From Prochlorococcus marinus (GTDB lineage Bacteria > Cyanobacteriota > Cyanobacteriia > PCC-6307 > Cyanobiaceae): 64,000 nucleotides of DNA. A program made the translations under genes and the position numbers. The notes beneath the pieces are model-generated. The model saw nothing but the letters and a program-made list of their open reading frames with translations, was not told the DNA's origin and ran no database searches. Positions 29,822 to 35,742 of the stretch are shown here, piece after piece (the first letter of the stretch is position 1; every line of letters begins with the position of its first letter). Location of the stretch: NCBI RefSeq assembly GCF_001180305.1, contig NZ_CVSX01000007.1, positions 62,001-126,000 of the forward strand. Reading direction: 5' to 3'.

Positions 29822-29928
29822 AACCTATTTCGTGATTTGCTATTTCAATAAATATAGCATTCAGTAAATAATTAATTTTTAGATTTCAGCTTAAGAAGTT
29901 AGAATTTATTGAAATACTACTCAAACAA

Positions 29929-30402
29929 ATGAAATTTATAATTTTAACTTTTTTAATAGTTGTTTTAACCCTCCCTTCTAGAAGCTTTGCTGCGTTGGAT
30001 TATGGTAAGCAATCTTTGGTAGGAGTTGATTTTTCTGGATCTGATTTAAAAGGAGCAACTTTCTATTTGACTGATTTACAAGATGCAAATTTGTCAGGTT
30101 GTGAGCTACAAAATGCGACTCTTTATGGAGCAAAATTGAAAGATACTAATTTAAGTAACTCCAACTTAAGAGAAGTAACTTTAGACTCAGCTGTTTTAGA
30201 TGGAACAGATTTATCAAATACTAACTTGGAGGATTCTTTTGCTTATAGTACCCAGTTTGAAAATGTAAAAATACAAGGTGCAGACTTCACAAATGTTTAT
30301 TTGCCAAAAGATATTATTAGGGAATTTTGTGAAAGTGCCTCTGGCACTAATCCATTCACTAATAGAGATACAAGAGATACCTTAGAGTGCGATTACATTT
30401 AA
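29929..30402 (+). CDS. secreted pentapeptide-repeat protein
   Basis: 157 aa with a signal peptide (residues 1-21, ending SFAALDY) followed by about ten pentapeptide repeats of the A(D/N)LxG type: ADLKGATFYL-like blocks such as VDFSGSDLKGATFYLTDLQ, DANLSGCELQNATLYG and DTNLSNSNLREVTLDS. These form a right-handed four-sided beta-helix. The end has two cysteines (REFCES and LECDYI) that may form a disulfide in the periplasm or thylakoid lumen. Thylakoid-lumen pentapeptide proteins are common in cyanobacteria; function is unknown. Confidence 0.85.
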   Translation: MKFIILTFLIVVLTLPSRSFAALDYGKQSLVGVDFSGSDLKGATFYLTDLQDANLSGCELQNATLYGAKLKDTNLSNSNLREVTLDSAVLDGTDLSNTNLEDSFAYSTQFENVKIQGADFTNVYLPKDIIREFCESASGTNPFTNRDTRDTLECDYI

Positions 30403-30404
30403 AT

Positions 30405-30797
30405 TTATGCACATAAAAGTTCTTTTTTAATCTTTCTTTGTTTATAAAGTGAACTTCCAACAGGCCAACCTAAAGTAGATAAATGTTTCATTAAAGTACC
30501 TGAGTATTTGAAATAAAAATTGTCTGAATATTTGATGCCAAGTTCTTTTAGAGTGGCTATTAATAAACATAGATCTTTCTTTTTACCTTTTTTCATATCC
30601 AATAATATCAATGCCTCACCTGATAATTTTTTTTCTAGAACCTTATCATTTTCAGCAAAACCAACTTTAAGTGAATTAAATTCATCAGAATAAAGCGTAT
30701 AAATTATTCCATCTTTGAATTTATCTACAGAAGTATATACATTAAATCTTGATGATATAAGTGTTTTGTATCCTTTTATGATTTTTCTGTTATTCAT
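30405..30797 (-). CDS. hypothetical protein, possible GIY-YIG/MUG113-like fold
   Basis: A 130-aa protein, second gene of a two-gene operon behind a ribbon-helix-helix regulator, with a 2-nt gap. The segment GIIYTLYSDEFNSLKVGFAENDK, then KKDLCLLIATLKELGI and a final TLMKHLSTLGW, has the strand-helix order of MUG113/T5orf172 proteins, as in the protein at 10595. The key catalytic residues of GIY-YIG nucleases are not clear. Fold assignment is tentative; operon membership is secure. Confidence 0.55.
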   Translation of the reverse strand: MNNRKIIKGYKTLISSRFNVYTSVDKFKDGIIYTLYSDEFNSLKVGFAENDKVLEKKLSGEALILLDMKKGKKKDLCLLIATLKELGIKYSDNFYFKYSGTLMKHLSTLGWPVGSSLYKQRKIKKELLCA

Positions 30798-30799
30798 AA

Positions 30800-31297
30800 T
30801 TATTTGATTTCATCCTGAGCTAATTCATATTTCTCCAATAGATTATTTACTTCTGCTAGTGCAATCCTCTTTTGACAGGCCGAGTCATATCTATTTACTG
30901 CTATTGAAGGTATTGAACCTTTGCTTTTCATTTCCCTTATACCAGTTTCTAAACATTGAAAAGCAACACTTGATAGATCTCTTCCTTCTGCTGCGGCCCA
31001 AACTTTCAAAAGATAAGTAAGATTTGATGGAACAGAGATCTGTACTTTGTTTGAATTTGAAGTATTTAATGCAATATCATCGAGACTAATTTCTTTAGAG
31101 GAAATAGTTTCTTTAACCTTTTTCTTCAAAAATTTTACTTGGCTTAAAGCGTCCTCTTTATTCTTTATTTTTTTTTCTATTTCAAATAACTCTTCTTCAG
31201 AATTAATTAAAGCTTCTAATGCCCATTTGGCATCATCTTTCGCAACTGCTGTTCTATCAAGCCATTCATCTCTTATTTTTGTCCAATTACTAGGCAT
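30800..31297 (-). CDS. ribbon-helix-helix DNA-binding protein (probable autoregulator)
   Basis: 165 aa. Residues of about 84-125 read as a CopG/Arc-type ribbon-helix-helix: strand KVQISVPSN, helix LTYLLKVWAAAEGR, turn DLS, helix SVAFQCLETGIREM. The N-terminal 75 residues are a charged coiled-coil (EELFEIEKKIKNKEDALSQV) probably for oligomerisation. Two or three palindromic boxes lie 30-80 bp upstream of its ATG, consistent with self-repression. It heads an operon with the 130-aa gene. The target beyond its own promoter is unknown. Confidence 0.7.
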   Translation of the reverse strand: MPSNWTKIRDEWLDRTAVAKDDAKWALEALINSEEELFEIEKKIKNKEDALSQVKFLKKKVKETISSKEISLDDIALNTSNSNKVQISVPSNLTYLLKVWAAAEGRDLSSVAFQCLETGIREMKSKGSIPSIAVNRYDSACQKRIALAEVNNLLEKYELAQDEIK

Positions 31298-31327
31298 AAG
31301 CTTTATGCGATAATTCTATGATATATA

Positions 31328-31379
31328 AATCTATATAGATTGTCTATACAATCTATACGGAATTTGTATAGATTGTATA
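31328..31379. promoter_or_regulatory. palindromic operator array of the RHH operon
   Basis: A perfect 14-bp palindrome AATCTATATAGATT (31328-31341) is followed by two perfect 14-bp inverted arms, TATACAATCTATAC (31345-31358) and GTATAGATTGTATA (31366-31379), separated by 7 bp. The core ATAGATTGT/ACAATCTAT recurs three times. This is the typical operator form for ribbon-helix-helix dimers bound in tandem, and it sits directly upstream of the RHH gene. Confidence 0.75.
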
Positions 31380-31562
31380 AATATTTTATTTTATTTTTAA
31401 TAATTCCTCATCTCAGAAATAAGTTTTGCAATAATTGATACTGCAGAATCTATCTAATTTGATCTTAGAGGTATTTTTTCGCTAATTGAAAACGATATAT
31501 TTGTTAATTCAATCTTTTTAAATTTTAGTTATTAGTTTATTTAATTAGAAATTTCTGAGCTT

Positions 31563-31952
31563 TTAATCTCTCTCAATAAGTTCAATTTTATAACCGTCAG
31601 GATCCTCAACAAAAGCTAAGACAGTAGTACTGTTTTTCATGGTTTTAGGTTTGGTTGTAATTTTACAACCATTATTTTCTAATCCTTTGCAAATTAGATT
31701 AATATCTTTTACTCCAATAGCTATATGACCATATTTATCTCCAAGCTCATAGTCTTCAGACTTTTTGTCCCAGTTATAAGTTAATTCAATTACTGTGTTT
31801 TCTTTTTCTGAGCCATAACCAACAAATGCCAAAGTGAATTTTCCATGAGGGTATTCCTTTTTTCGCAATAAATTCATTCCTAATCTATTGACGTAGAAAT
31901 CAATGGATTTATCTAAATCTCCAACCCTCAACATTGTATGTAGGATACGCAT
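31563..31952 (-). CDS. gloA: lactoylglutathione lyase (glyoxalase I)
   Basis: A 129-aa single-domain glyoxalase I that converts the methylglyoxal-glutathione adduct to S-lactoylglutathione. It begins [20 protein letters not shown] with the metal-ligand His5, and carries [11 protein letters not shown] (Glu ligand), YGHIAIGV (His ligand) and [15 protein letters not shown] (Glu ligand), so all four metal ligands are present. It probably protects photosynthetic cells from reactive dicarbonyls. Family call is strong. Confidence 0.92.
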   Translation of the reverse strand: MRILHTMLRVGDLDKSIDFYVNRLGMNLLRKKEYPHGKFTLAFVGYGSEKENTVIELTYNWDKKSEDYELGDKYGHIAIGVKDINLICKGLENNGCKITTKPKTMKNSTTVLAFVEDPDGYKIELIERD

Positions 31953-32085
31953 TTTGAATTATGAACCTAAATCAATTATCTAATATTTAATAACCATCTG
32001 CCAAAGTTGATTTCTTCGAAAGTAACTCTTTTTATTAAGTTCAAAAAATTAGGTTAAAATATGAATACAAAATTTCAATAATATA

Positions 32086-32520
32086 TTGAATCAGATATTC
32101 CAGAGACTCTCATCAGTATTTTTGTATACTTTGCCATTAAAGGCCTCAATACCTTTTGGATATTATTTGTTCTATAAATATTCATTTTTAAAAATACTAT
32201 TATTACTAACTTTCCCAATAGCAATAATTGAAAAATCTTTGCCTTTTGGTAGTTTTTTATTATTTATAATCTTGTTTGCTGGATTAGTAAGAAATCCAAA
32301 TGTGCCCTATTTCGTTAGATATAACGCATGCCAAGCATTACTTATTGATATTGCTTTGATAATAATTTCATATCTCTTGAGAATATTTCCCATAGTTGAA
32401 TTAGGATCAATAATTTTTATGTTTACACTATGTATTTTTATTTATTCGATTTATCAATGTATTTATGGAGTTGAACCTGAAATTCCATTAATTAGTAAAT
32501 CTGTAAGAATGCAAATTTAA
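32086..32520 (+). CDS. Tic20/Ycf60-like membrane protein
   Basis: A 144-aa protein with four hydrophobic helices and the conserved segment LVRNPNVPYFVRYNACQALLIDIALI (about residues 66-91), the hallmark of cyanobacterial Tic20/Ycf60 homologues. In chloroplasts Tic20 forms part of the inner-envelope protein channel; its bacterial job is unsettled. The start is TTG at 32086. It is a single gene, convergent with the small secreted protein that follows. Confidence 0.8.
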   Translation: MNQIFQRLSSVFLYTLPLKASIPFGYYLFYKYSFLKILLLLTFPIAIIEKSLPFGSFLLFIILFAGLVRNPNVPYFVRYNACQALLIDIALIIISYLLRIFPIVELGSIIFMFTLCIFIYSIYQCIYGVEPEIPLISKSVRMQI

Positions 32521-32547
32521 AAAGATTTATAGATTTACTGACTTTCT

Positions 32548-32892
32548 TCAGCACTCATTCAGAATAGATTCCCATCTTTGTTGACTTGCCTTTATTGCTT
32601 GCATTGGCGGATTAGCCCCCTCTATTTCAAAGGCTTTAATTAATGATTTATTAGCTAATAGACCTAATCTTGCGGCCTCTCTTTGCCTAGAGCAAACTTT
32701 TTTTCTTGATCCCTCTTTTAGACTATTTTCGATTTCTTTAAGAATCTGGCTAGCTTCATTCGATTTAGAATAAAAATCATTCATATAAACATCAAGTGCT
32801 GTTTCGGCAAAGATTTCAACTGGAGAGATTATTGTGACTAAGCAAAGTATAAAACTTACAAATACAAATATTTTCATCAGAATCTTAAGCAA
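32548..32892 (-). CDS. small secreted protein of unknown function
   Basis: 114 aa with a signal peptide (residues 1-30, hydrophobic core FVFVSFILCLVTIIS, cleavage near IFAET) and a helical mature part with two cysteines (KKVCSRQREAAR and the C-terminal NEC). It overlaps the upstream membrane gene by 8 bp on the same strand, so the two form an operon. It resembles small lumenal or periplasmic helical proteins, but I do not recognise a family. Confidence 0.6.
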   Translation of the reverse strand: MLKILMKIFVFVSFILCLVTIISPVEIFAETALDVYMNDFYSKSNEASQILKEIENSLKEGSRKKVCSRQREAARLGLLANKSLIKAFEIEGANPPMQAIKASQQRWESILNEC

Positions 32893-33469
32893 ATTTTTTG
32901 TCCGATCTCTTTAGTACTAAATAAAAGGTAAAAACGCTAATTGTTCCAGATGGGCCTATTAAAACATGCCAGAATTGATCGCCACTTATTGAGAGCTTTG
33001 TCCCAAAGAAAGTCGTAAAAAAAATACCAAATATTGGGTAAAGGATAAAAAGCCAATCTTTAAAAACTCTTTGCCAATTTATTATTAAAAAGATACTTAT
33101 TATTACTTGAAAAAGAAGAGCAATAGTTTTATCAAATAAAAAATATGAGATTATTGAACATAAAGAAATGCAAAAGTTAGTTCTTTGAATAAATTTACTC
33201 TTTATAACCGATATTGATAAACATGTTAAGCCTAAAGATAGGAAAGAATAAAATAACCAATTGAATAAAGAGGAATGATCTACATAAATCCAAGATGTTT
33301 GGGTGTGATCTATCATTTCAGAAATCGATGCTAATCCTAAAAAAATAAAACCGATAGGTATCAATTTTTTCTTGCTTATATGGTTGAATTTATTGATTGA
33401 TCTAATGCCTAATAATATAGGTATTATTGCTGCTTGAAAATGGGCTAATAATAAAATTGAAAAAAACAA
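32885..33469 (-). CDS. multi-pass membrane protein, unknown
   Basis: A 194-aa protein with about six or seven hydrophobic helices and short loops. It contains a His-Ser pair in the loop DHTQTSWIYVDHSSLFNW and a final VLIGPSGTISVFTFYLVLKRSD helix. Its stop overlaps the start of the secreted protein, suggesting joint translation. No transporter or enzyme motif is visible. It may belong to conserved cyanobacterial membrane families without known function. Confidence 0.6.
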   Translation of the reverse strand: MFFSILLLAHFQAAIIPILLGIRSINKFNHISKKKLIPIGFIFLGLASISEMIDHTQTSWIYVDHSSLFNWLFYSFLSLGLTCLSISVIKSKFIQRTNFCISLCSIISYFLFDKTIALLFQVIISIFLIINWQRVFKDWLFILYPIFGIFFTTFFGTKLSISGDQFWHVLIGPSGTISVFTFYLVLKRSDKKFA

Positions 33470-33524
33470 AATAAATTCTCGAACTCAATTCATATAAAAT
33501 TTAAATATAAAAACCAGTTTCAGC

Positions 33525-33725
33525 TTACCTTAGTAGAGAAAGATACCACTGACCGATAATTATAATCAATATTGTAAGAACAAAAGGGAAAGCAGGATAT
33601 TTTGTTTGAAAATTAGCAGGTGGCCAAGGAGACCAAGATATTAATCTTCCTTGAGGTTCATTTGTAGGGAACTTTTTTTGGGATTTTTTTGATAATACAT
33701 TATCTGTGGCGAATCCTTTATTCAT
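33525..33725 (-). CDS. small protein with C-terminal membrane anchor
   Basis: 66 aa from the internal ATG at 33725 (MNKGFATDNVLSKKSQKKFP), which I prefer to the upstream ATG at 33740. A proline- and tryptophan-rich middle (SWSPWPPANFQTKYPAFPF) precedes one C-terminal hydrophobic helix (VLTILIIIIGQWYLSLLR). It lies 55 bp upstream of the membrane protein gene in the same direction. It is the kind of small thylakoid-anchored protein frequent in picocyanobacteria; function is unknown. Confidence 0.6.
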   Translation of the reverse strand: MNKGFATDNVLSKKSQKKFPTNEPQGRLISWSPWPPANFQTKYPAFPFVLTILIIIIGQWYLSLLR

Positions 33726-33859
33726 AATATAAATAAACATAATCTTAACAAGAACCTATCAAAAGGGCGTTTACATAAATCGATGTACTTAAAGTTAATT
33801 TTTATTAGAAAGAAGGGTGCCAATATTACAAAAATACAAAAATTAAACTTTAAAAATAA

Positions 33860-33887
33860 AAAAAAAAGACCTCTATTATTAGAGATC
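33860..33887 (-). terminator. intrinsic terminator of the Yfr2-like RNA
   Basis: On the minus strand GATCTCTA-ATAA-TAGAGGTC (33887-33868, one T.G pair) is followed by about ten T residues. It is one of the strongest terminators in the window and implies a transcript arriving from the right with no protein gene to its credit. Confidence 0.85.
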
Positions 33888-33949
33888 TTTTCTGTATTTA
33901 CTGAATAAAGTGTTTCCTTGTTCCCACTTTTTCAGTAAAAGCTCTTACA
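33860..33949 (-). ncRNA. probable Yfr2-family ncRNA
   Basis: An about 90-nt transcript on the minus strand. A -10-like TAAGAT (33961-33956) lies just upstream. The body is a 15-bp stem with one bulge (arms 33897-33912 and 33925-33939) that presents a loop with GGAACAAGGAAA, including the GGAAACA motif typical of the Yfr2-5 ncRNAs of Prochlorococcus. An 8-bp terminator hairpin (33868-33887) plus a run of T follows. Size, loop motif and terminator agree with that family. Confidence 0.65.
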
Positions 33950-34053
33950 CACACAATCTTAAGGTATGTTATTAAGTCCTTTTTTGTGGAAGAGGTAAAT
34001 GCAATGTTACTAAACTAGCACACATTCAAGTTTTCCTTTTTAGGTTTTAAAGC

Positions 34054-34150
34054 AAAAAAATACCCTTATTTAGAGAAAAGGGTGAGCCGAAAGTGAGCCA
34101 CTTTTTTCCCTTTAGTTACGGAAAACTTTCCGAAAACTAACGAAATAATG
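34054..34150 (-). ncRNA. candidate structured transcript between tRNA-Ser and Yfr2-like RNA
   Basis: A segment bounded by the tRNA terminator on the right and its own terminator on the left (ACCCTT / AAGGGT, 34062-34083, then seven T on the minus strand). It contains a two-part hairpin (TTAGTT/AACTAA and CGGAAA/TTTCCG, 34112-34140) and a direct repeat GGCTCAC-tttc-GGCTCAC. A TATTAT element near 34160 could be the -10. No protein is plausible here. The ncRNA call is tentative. Confidence 0.35.
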
Positions 34151-34167
34151 CCCAAATAATATGCAAT

Positions 34168-34190
34168 AAAAAAACTCCCTAAGGAGCAAT
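34168..34190 (-). terminator. terminator after tRNA-Ser
   Basis: A short CTCC/GGAG stem (34175-34178 and 34083-type partner at 34183-34186) with a four-base loop and seven T on the minus strand, 27 bases beyond the tRNA 3' end. Confidence 0.7.
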
Positions 34191-34216
34191 TTTTATAAAA
34201 GTCAGTTGTAGACAAC

Positions 34217-34302
34217 GGAGGGGGTGGGATTCGAACCCACGGTGCCCTTGCAGACACGCTAGTTTTCAAGACTAGAGCCTTAAACCACTCGACCACCCCT
34301 CC
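34217..34302 (-). tRNA. tRNA-Ser (UGA)
   Basis: On the minus strand GGAGGGG...CCCCTCC closes the acceptor stem. The anticodon arm is CTAGT-CTTGAAA-ACTAG, giving anticodon TGA. A long variable arm (GCGTGTCTGCAAGGGCAC region) is present, and the T arm is GTGGG-TTCGAAT-CCCAC. The 86 nt lack an encoded CCA. All serine-tRNA hallmarks are intact. Confidence 0.96.
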
Positions 34303-34510
34303 AAGGAGTTATTCAATTTTTTGAACTTGATCAGCCTAGCATAGAAAGTAAGTCATAGGCTAGATAATCAAAGATTAAAAAATAATTTAAAGAAAAAACT
34401 TTTATAGCGATATTTTTATTAGTAATGACAAATTTTATAGTTATAAAAGTCTATTATTAGTAATATTTAGTCCACAAATATACTATAAAACTAGTTCGCT
34501 TCCAAATAAA

Positions 34511-34660
34511 TCACCCAAAGTTGACATTCTGTTGAAATAAACCAAATAAGTTGTTCCCAACTATGGCAGCAATTATTAAAACGAACGCAACTATTGCAAA
34601 AAGAGCACTTACATCTTTTATGTCATAAGGTGACTTAAATAAAGGTTTCTGGTCTGCCAT
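34511..34660 (-). CDS. 49-aa single-pass membrane peptide
   Basis: Short ORF from ATG 34660 to TGA 34511. It starts with MADQKPLFKSPYDIKDVSAL, then one hydrophobic helix (FAIVAFVLIIAAIVG) and a polar tail ending QNVNFG. Composition and clean start resemble the small thylakoid peptides of Prochlorococcus; I cannot name a family. It is downstream of the riboswitch-controlled DUF4278-like gene on the same strand, but a bidirectional terminator lies between, so it probably has its own promoter. Confidence 0.6.
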   Translation of the reverse strand: MADQKPLFKSPYDIKDVSALFAIVAFVLIIAAIVGNNLFGLFQQNVNFG

Positions 34661-34750
34661 GATAATCAATCTATGAATGCAATTAAATCATTTTAGTTCA
34701 ATTCTTGTGGGAAGTATTAAGGGATTTTCTTAGTCAAAAAACTGGACATT

Positions 34751-34778
34751 AAAAAACCACTATAAAGTGGCTTTTTTT
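34751..34778. terminator. bidirectional terminator next to DUF4278-like gene
   Basis: CCAC-tataaa-GTGG (34757-34770) with seven T on the plus side and six T on the minus side. It ends the minus-strand DUF4278-like transcript 14 bases after its stop. Confidence 0.75.
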
Positions 34779-34791
34779 ATTGGATAAAGAA

Positions 34792-34893
34792 CTAGCTTGT
34801 ATAAGCTTTTCCTCTGTAAGTAAGTTCGTTATGCTGCTTCTTAGCTGCTTCTTTGTTTTGGACGTACTTTTGTCCTCTGTAAATTAGAGTCAT
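34792..34893 (-). CDS. 33-aa DUF4278-like peptide under a probable glutamine riboswitch
   Basis: A 33-aa peptide, MTLIYRGQKYVQ... to ...TYRGKAYTS, with two copies of the YRG motif that characterises DUF4278. Its leader is the probable Downstream-peptide riboswitch, with a GTAN8TAC box just upstream. From memory, the Synechocystis PII-interacting regulator PirA is a small DUF4278-type protein under NtcA control, so this peptide may be a nitrogen-status effector of that kind. The start is ATG at 34893. Role is an inference from the controlling elements. Confidence 0.72.
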   Translation of the reverse strand: MTLIYRGQKYVQNKEAAKKQHNELTYRGKAYTS

Positions 34894-34904
34894 TTTTTAA
34901 GCTC

Positions 34905-34975
34905 CGGTTTCGCTCAAGTCCCCGTTCCATGGCTTGAGTCGATTTGCGGCTTGCAAAAGGCAAGTTGAACGTTTT
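34905..34975 (-). promoter_or_regulatory. probable glutamine (Downstream-peptide) riboswitch
   Basis: In minus-strand order the leader shows CGTTCA (34971-34966), a hairpin CTTGC/GCAAG (34964-34960 with 34954-34950), GCCGCAAATCG, then a hairpin CTCAAG/CTTGAG (34938-34933 with 34918-34913). The loop of that hairpin contains GGAACG, which can pair with the upstream CGTTC to form a pseudoknot. The CGUUCA/GAACG pairing and the pseudoknot are the marks of the glnA/Downstream-peptide glutamine aptamers, which occur in marine cyanobacteria ahead of very short ORFs. Confidence 0.7.
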
Positions 34976-34976
34976 G

Positions 34977-34990
34977 GTAGCGGTTGCTAC
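34977..34990 (-). promoter_or_regulatory. NtcA-type box GTAN8TAC
   Basis: GTAGCAACCGCTAC matches GTA-N8-TAC exactly. It lies right after a TATCAT -10 (35002-34997) and at the predicted transcript start. A box there would block polymerase, as for the NtcA-repressed gif genes of other cyanobacteria. As RNA the same bases could form a 5-bp hairpin. Confidence 0.5.
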
Positions 34991-35196
34991 TTTTTGATGA
35001 TAACATCTCGAAAAAATATTTGTCTAGGTCTTTAATAAATAAACTTTATACTTTGAATAATGAAATTAGGCTCCTAAAAATATAAATGTTTTCATCTTGT
35101 GGTTTCTTGCAGGTTACATTTTGTACGTTTTTGAGAAGTATTTTTTTTTTAATGAACTTTTAAATGTAAAATTCTTAAGATTATAAAATTTGTTTT
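34991..35196. other. intergenic region between divergent small genes
   Basis: With the leader described above this makes about 300 bases between two protein genes. Apart from the -10 at 35002-34997 I see only AT-rich spacer and a T-run near 35141-35150 in front of the 64-aa gene. Confidence 0.4.
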
Positions 35197-35391
35197 ATGT
35201 TTTCTAAAAGCAAAAAACCTACAGTAAAAAAATCTGCAATAGTTGAAGACACTCCATTATTTGCCCAATTACTACCATTTGCAAACAGGATGAACGATAA
35301 GGTTCAATTGGTAAATGCTCTTGCTTTTACTTTTATTATGGGATTCTCAATTTTTGGAATAGCTTTATGGAAGCTCTCAGGGCTCACCTAA
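35197..35391 (+). CDS. small single-pass membrane protein (Hli-like layout)
   Basis: 64 aa. A lysine-rich N-terminus (MFSKSKKPTVKKSAIVEDT) leads into PFANRMNDKVQLVNALAFTFIMGFSIFGIALWKLSG, a membrane helix preceded by an Asn/Arg-containing turn. The layout recalls Hli/Scp proteins, but the ExxNGRxAM chlorophyll motif is not intact (NRMNDKVQLV), so I do not call it Hli. It is convergent with the 88-aa gene, overlapping its stop. Confidence 0.65.
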   Translation: MFSKSKKPTVKKSAIVEDTPLFAQLLPFANRMNDKVQLVNALAFTFIMGFSIFGIALWKLSGLT

Positions 35392-35654
35392 TTGTTTAAT
35401 TTTCGCAAAGCATCAATATTTGATTCTTTGTTTTTAATTATTGTTATTAACCATTTAGAGGCAAGTCCTCGGGATATTGATCTGTTTTTAAGAAATCTAC
35501 ATATATATATATGTAGATTCTTTTCATTTTTAGAGTTAAATTTTTCTTCAAAGTCTAATATATCTTCTTCTGTGGTTCTTTTTCTTAGCTCATCTACTAA
35601 GGCATGACTTGAGGAATCGTTAAATAAGTTCCCAATATTTAAGCTTAATGTCAT
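35388..35654 (-). CDS. hypothetical protein, 88 aa
   Basis: A soluble charged protein from ATG 35654. It includes LVDELRKRTTEEDILDFEEKFNSK, an acidic helix, and NRSISRGLASKWLITIIKNKES. The coding sequence contains a perfect 26-bp palindrome at 35494-35519 (AATCTAC-(AT)6-GTAGATT), encoding NLHIYICRF. Its mirror ORF on the plus strand is a by-product of that palindrome. No family recognised. Confidence 0.6.
   Translation of the reverse strand: MTLSLNIGNLFNDSSSHALVDELRKRTTEEDILDFEEKFNSKNEKNLHIYICRFLKNRSISRGLASKWLITIIKNKESNIDALRKLNN
35494..35519. repeat. 26-bp perfect palindrome inside a gene
   Basis: AATCTAC, then six AT repeats, then GTAGATT, symmetric about 35506/35507. Such an AT-rich palindrome can extrude or bind a dimeric protein. 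It lies in the middle of the 88-aa gene. Confidence 0.8.
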
Positions 35655-35742
35655 AAATAATTTATGTACCTATTTAAGAGGTAGCCATAAATTAAGTTTT
35701 TAAAAACTAATTTATATTTATTATTTACAAATAATTTAAATT

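Noticed and set aside
34066-34296. Minus-strand ORF starting MVEWFKALVLKTSVSARAP
   Set aside because: It is the tRNA-Ser gene read as protein; this sequence is a well-known spurious translation.
34217-34302. Genomic-island attachment site at tRNA-Ser
   Set aside because: No repeat of the tRNA 3' end and no integrase were seen nearby.
34303-34510. Inverted repeat AGCCTA/TAGGCT near 34333-34361
   Set aside because: There is no T-run and no gene that it would terminate; recorded as an isolated stem only.
35392-35607. 71-aa plus-strand ORF opposite the 88-aa gene
   Set aside because: It arises from the palindrome and low GC; the minus frame has the ATG and better composition.
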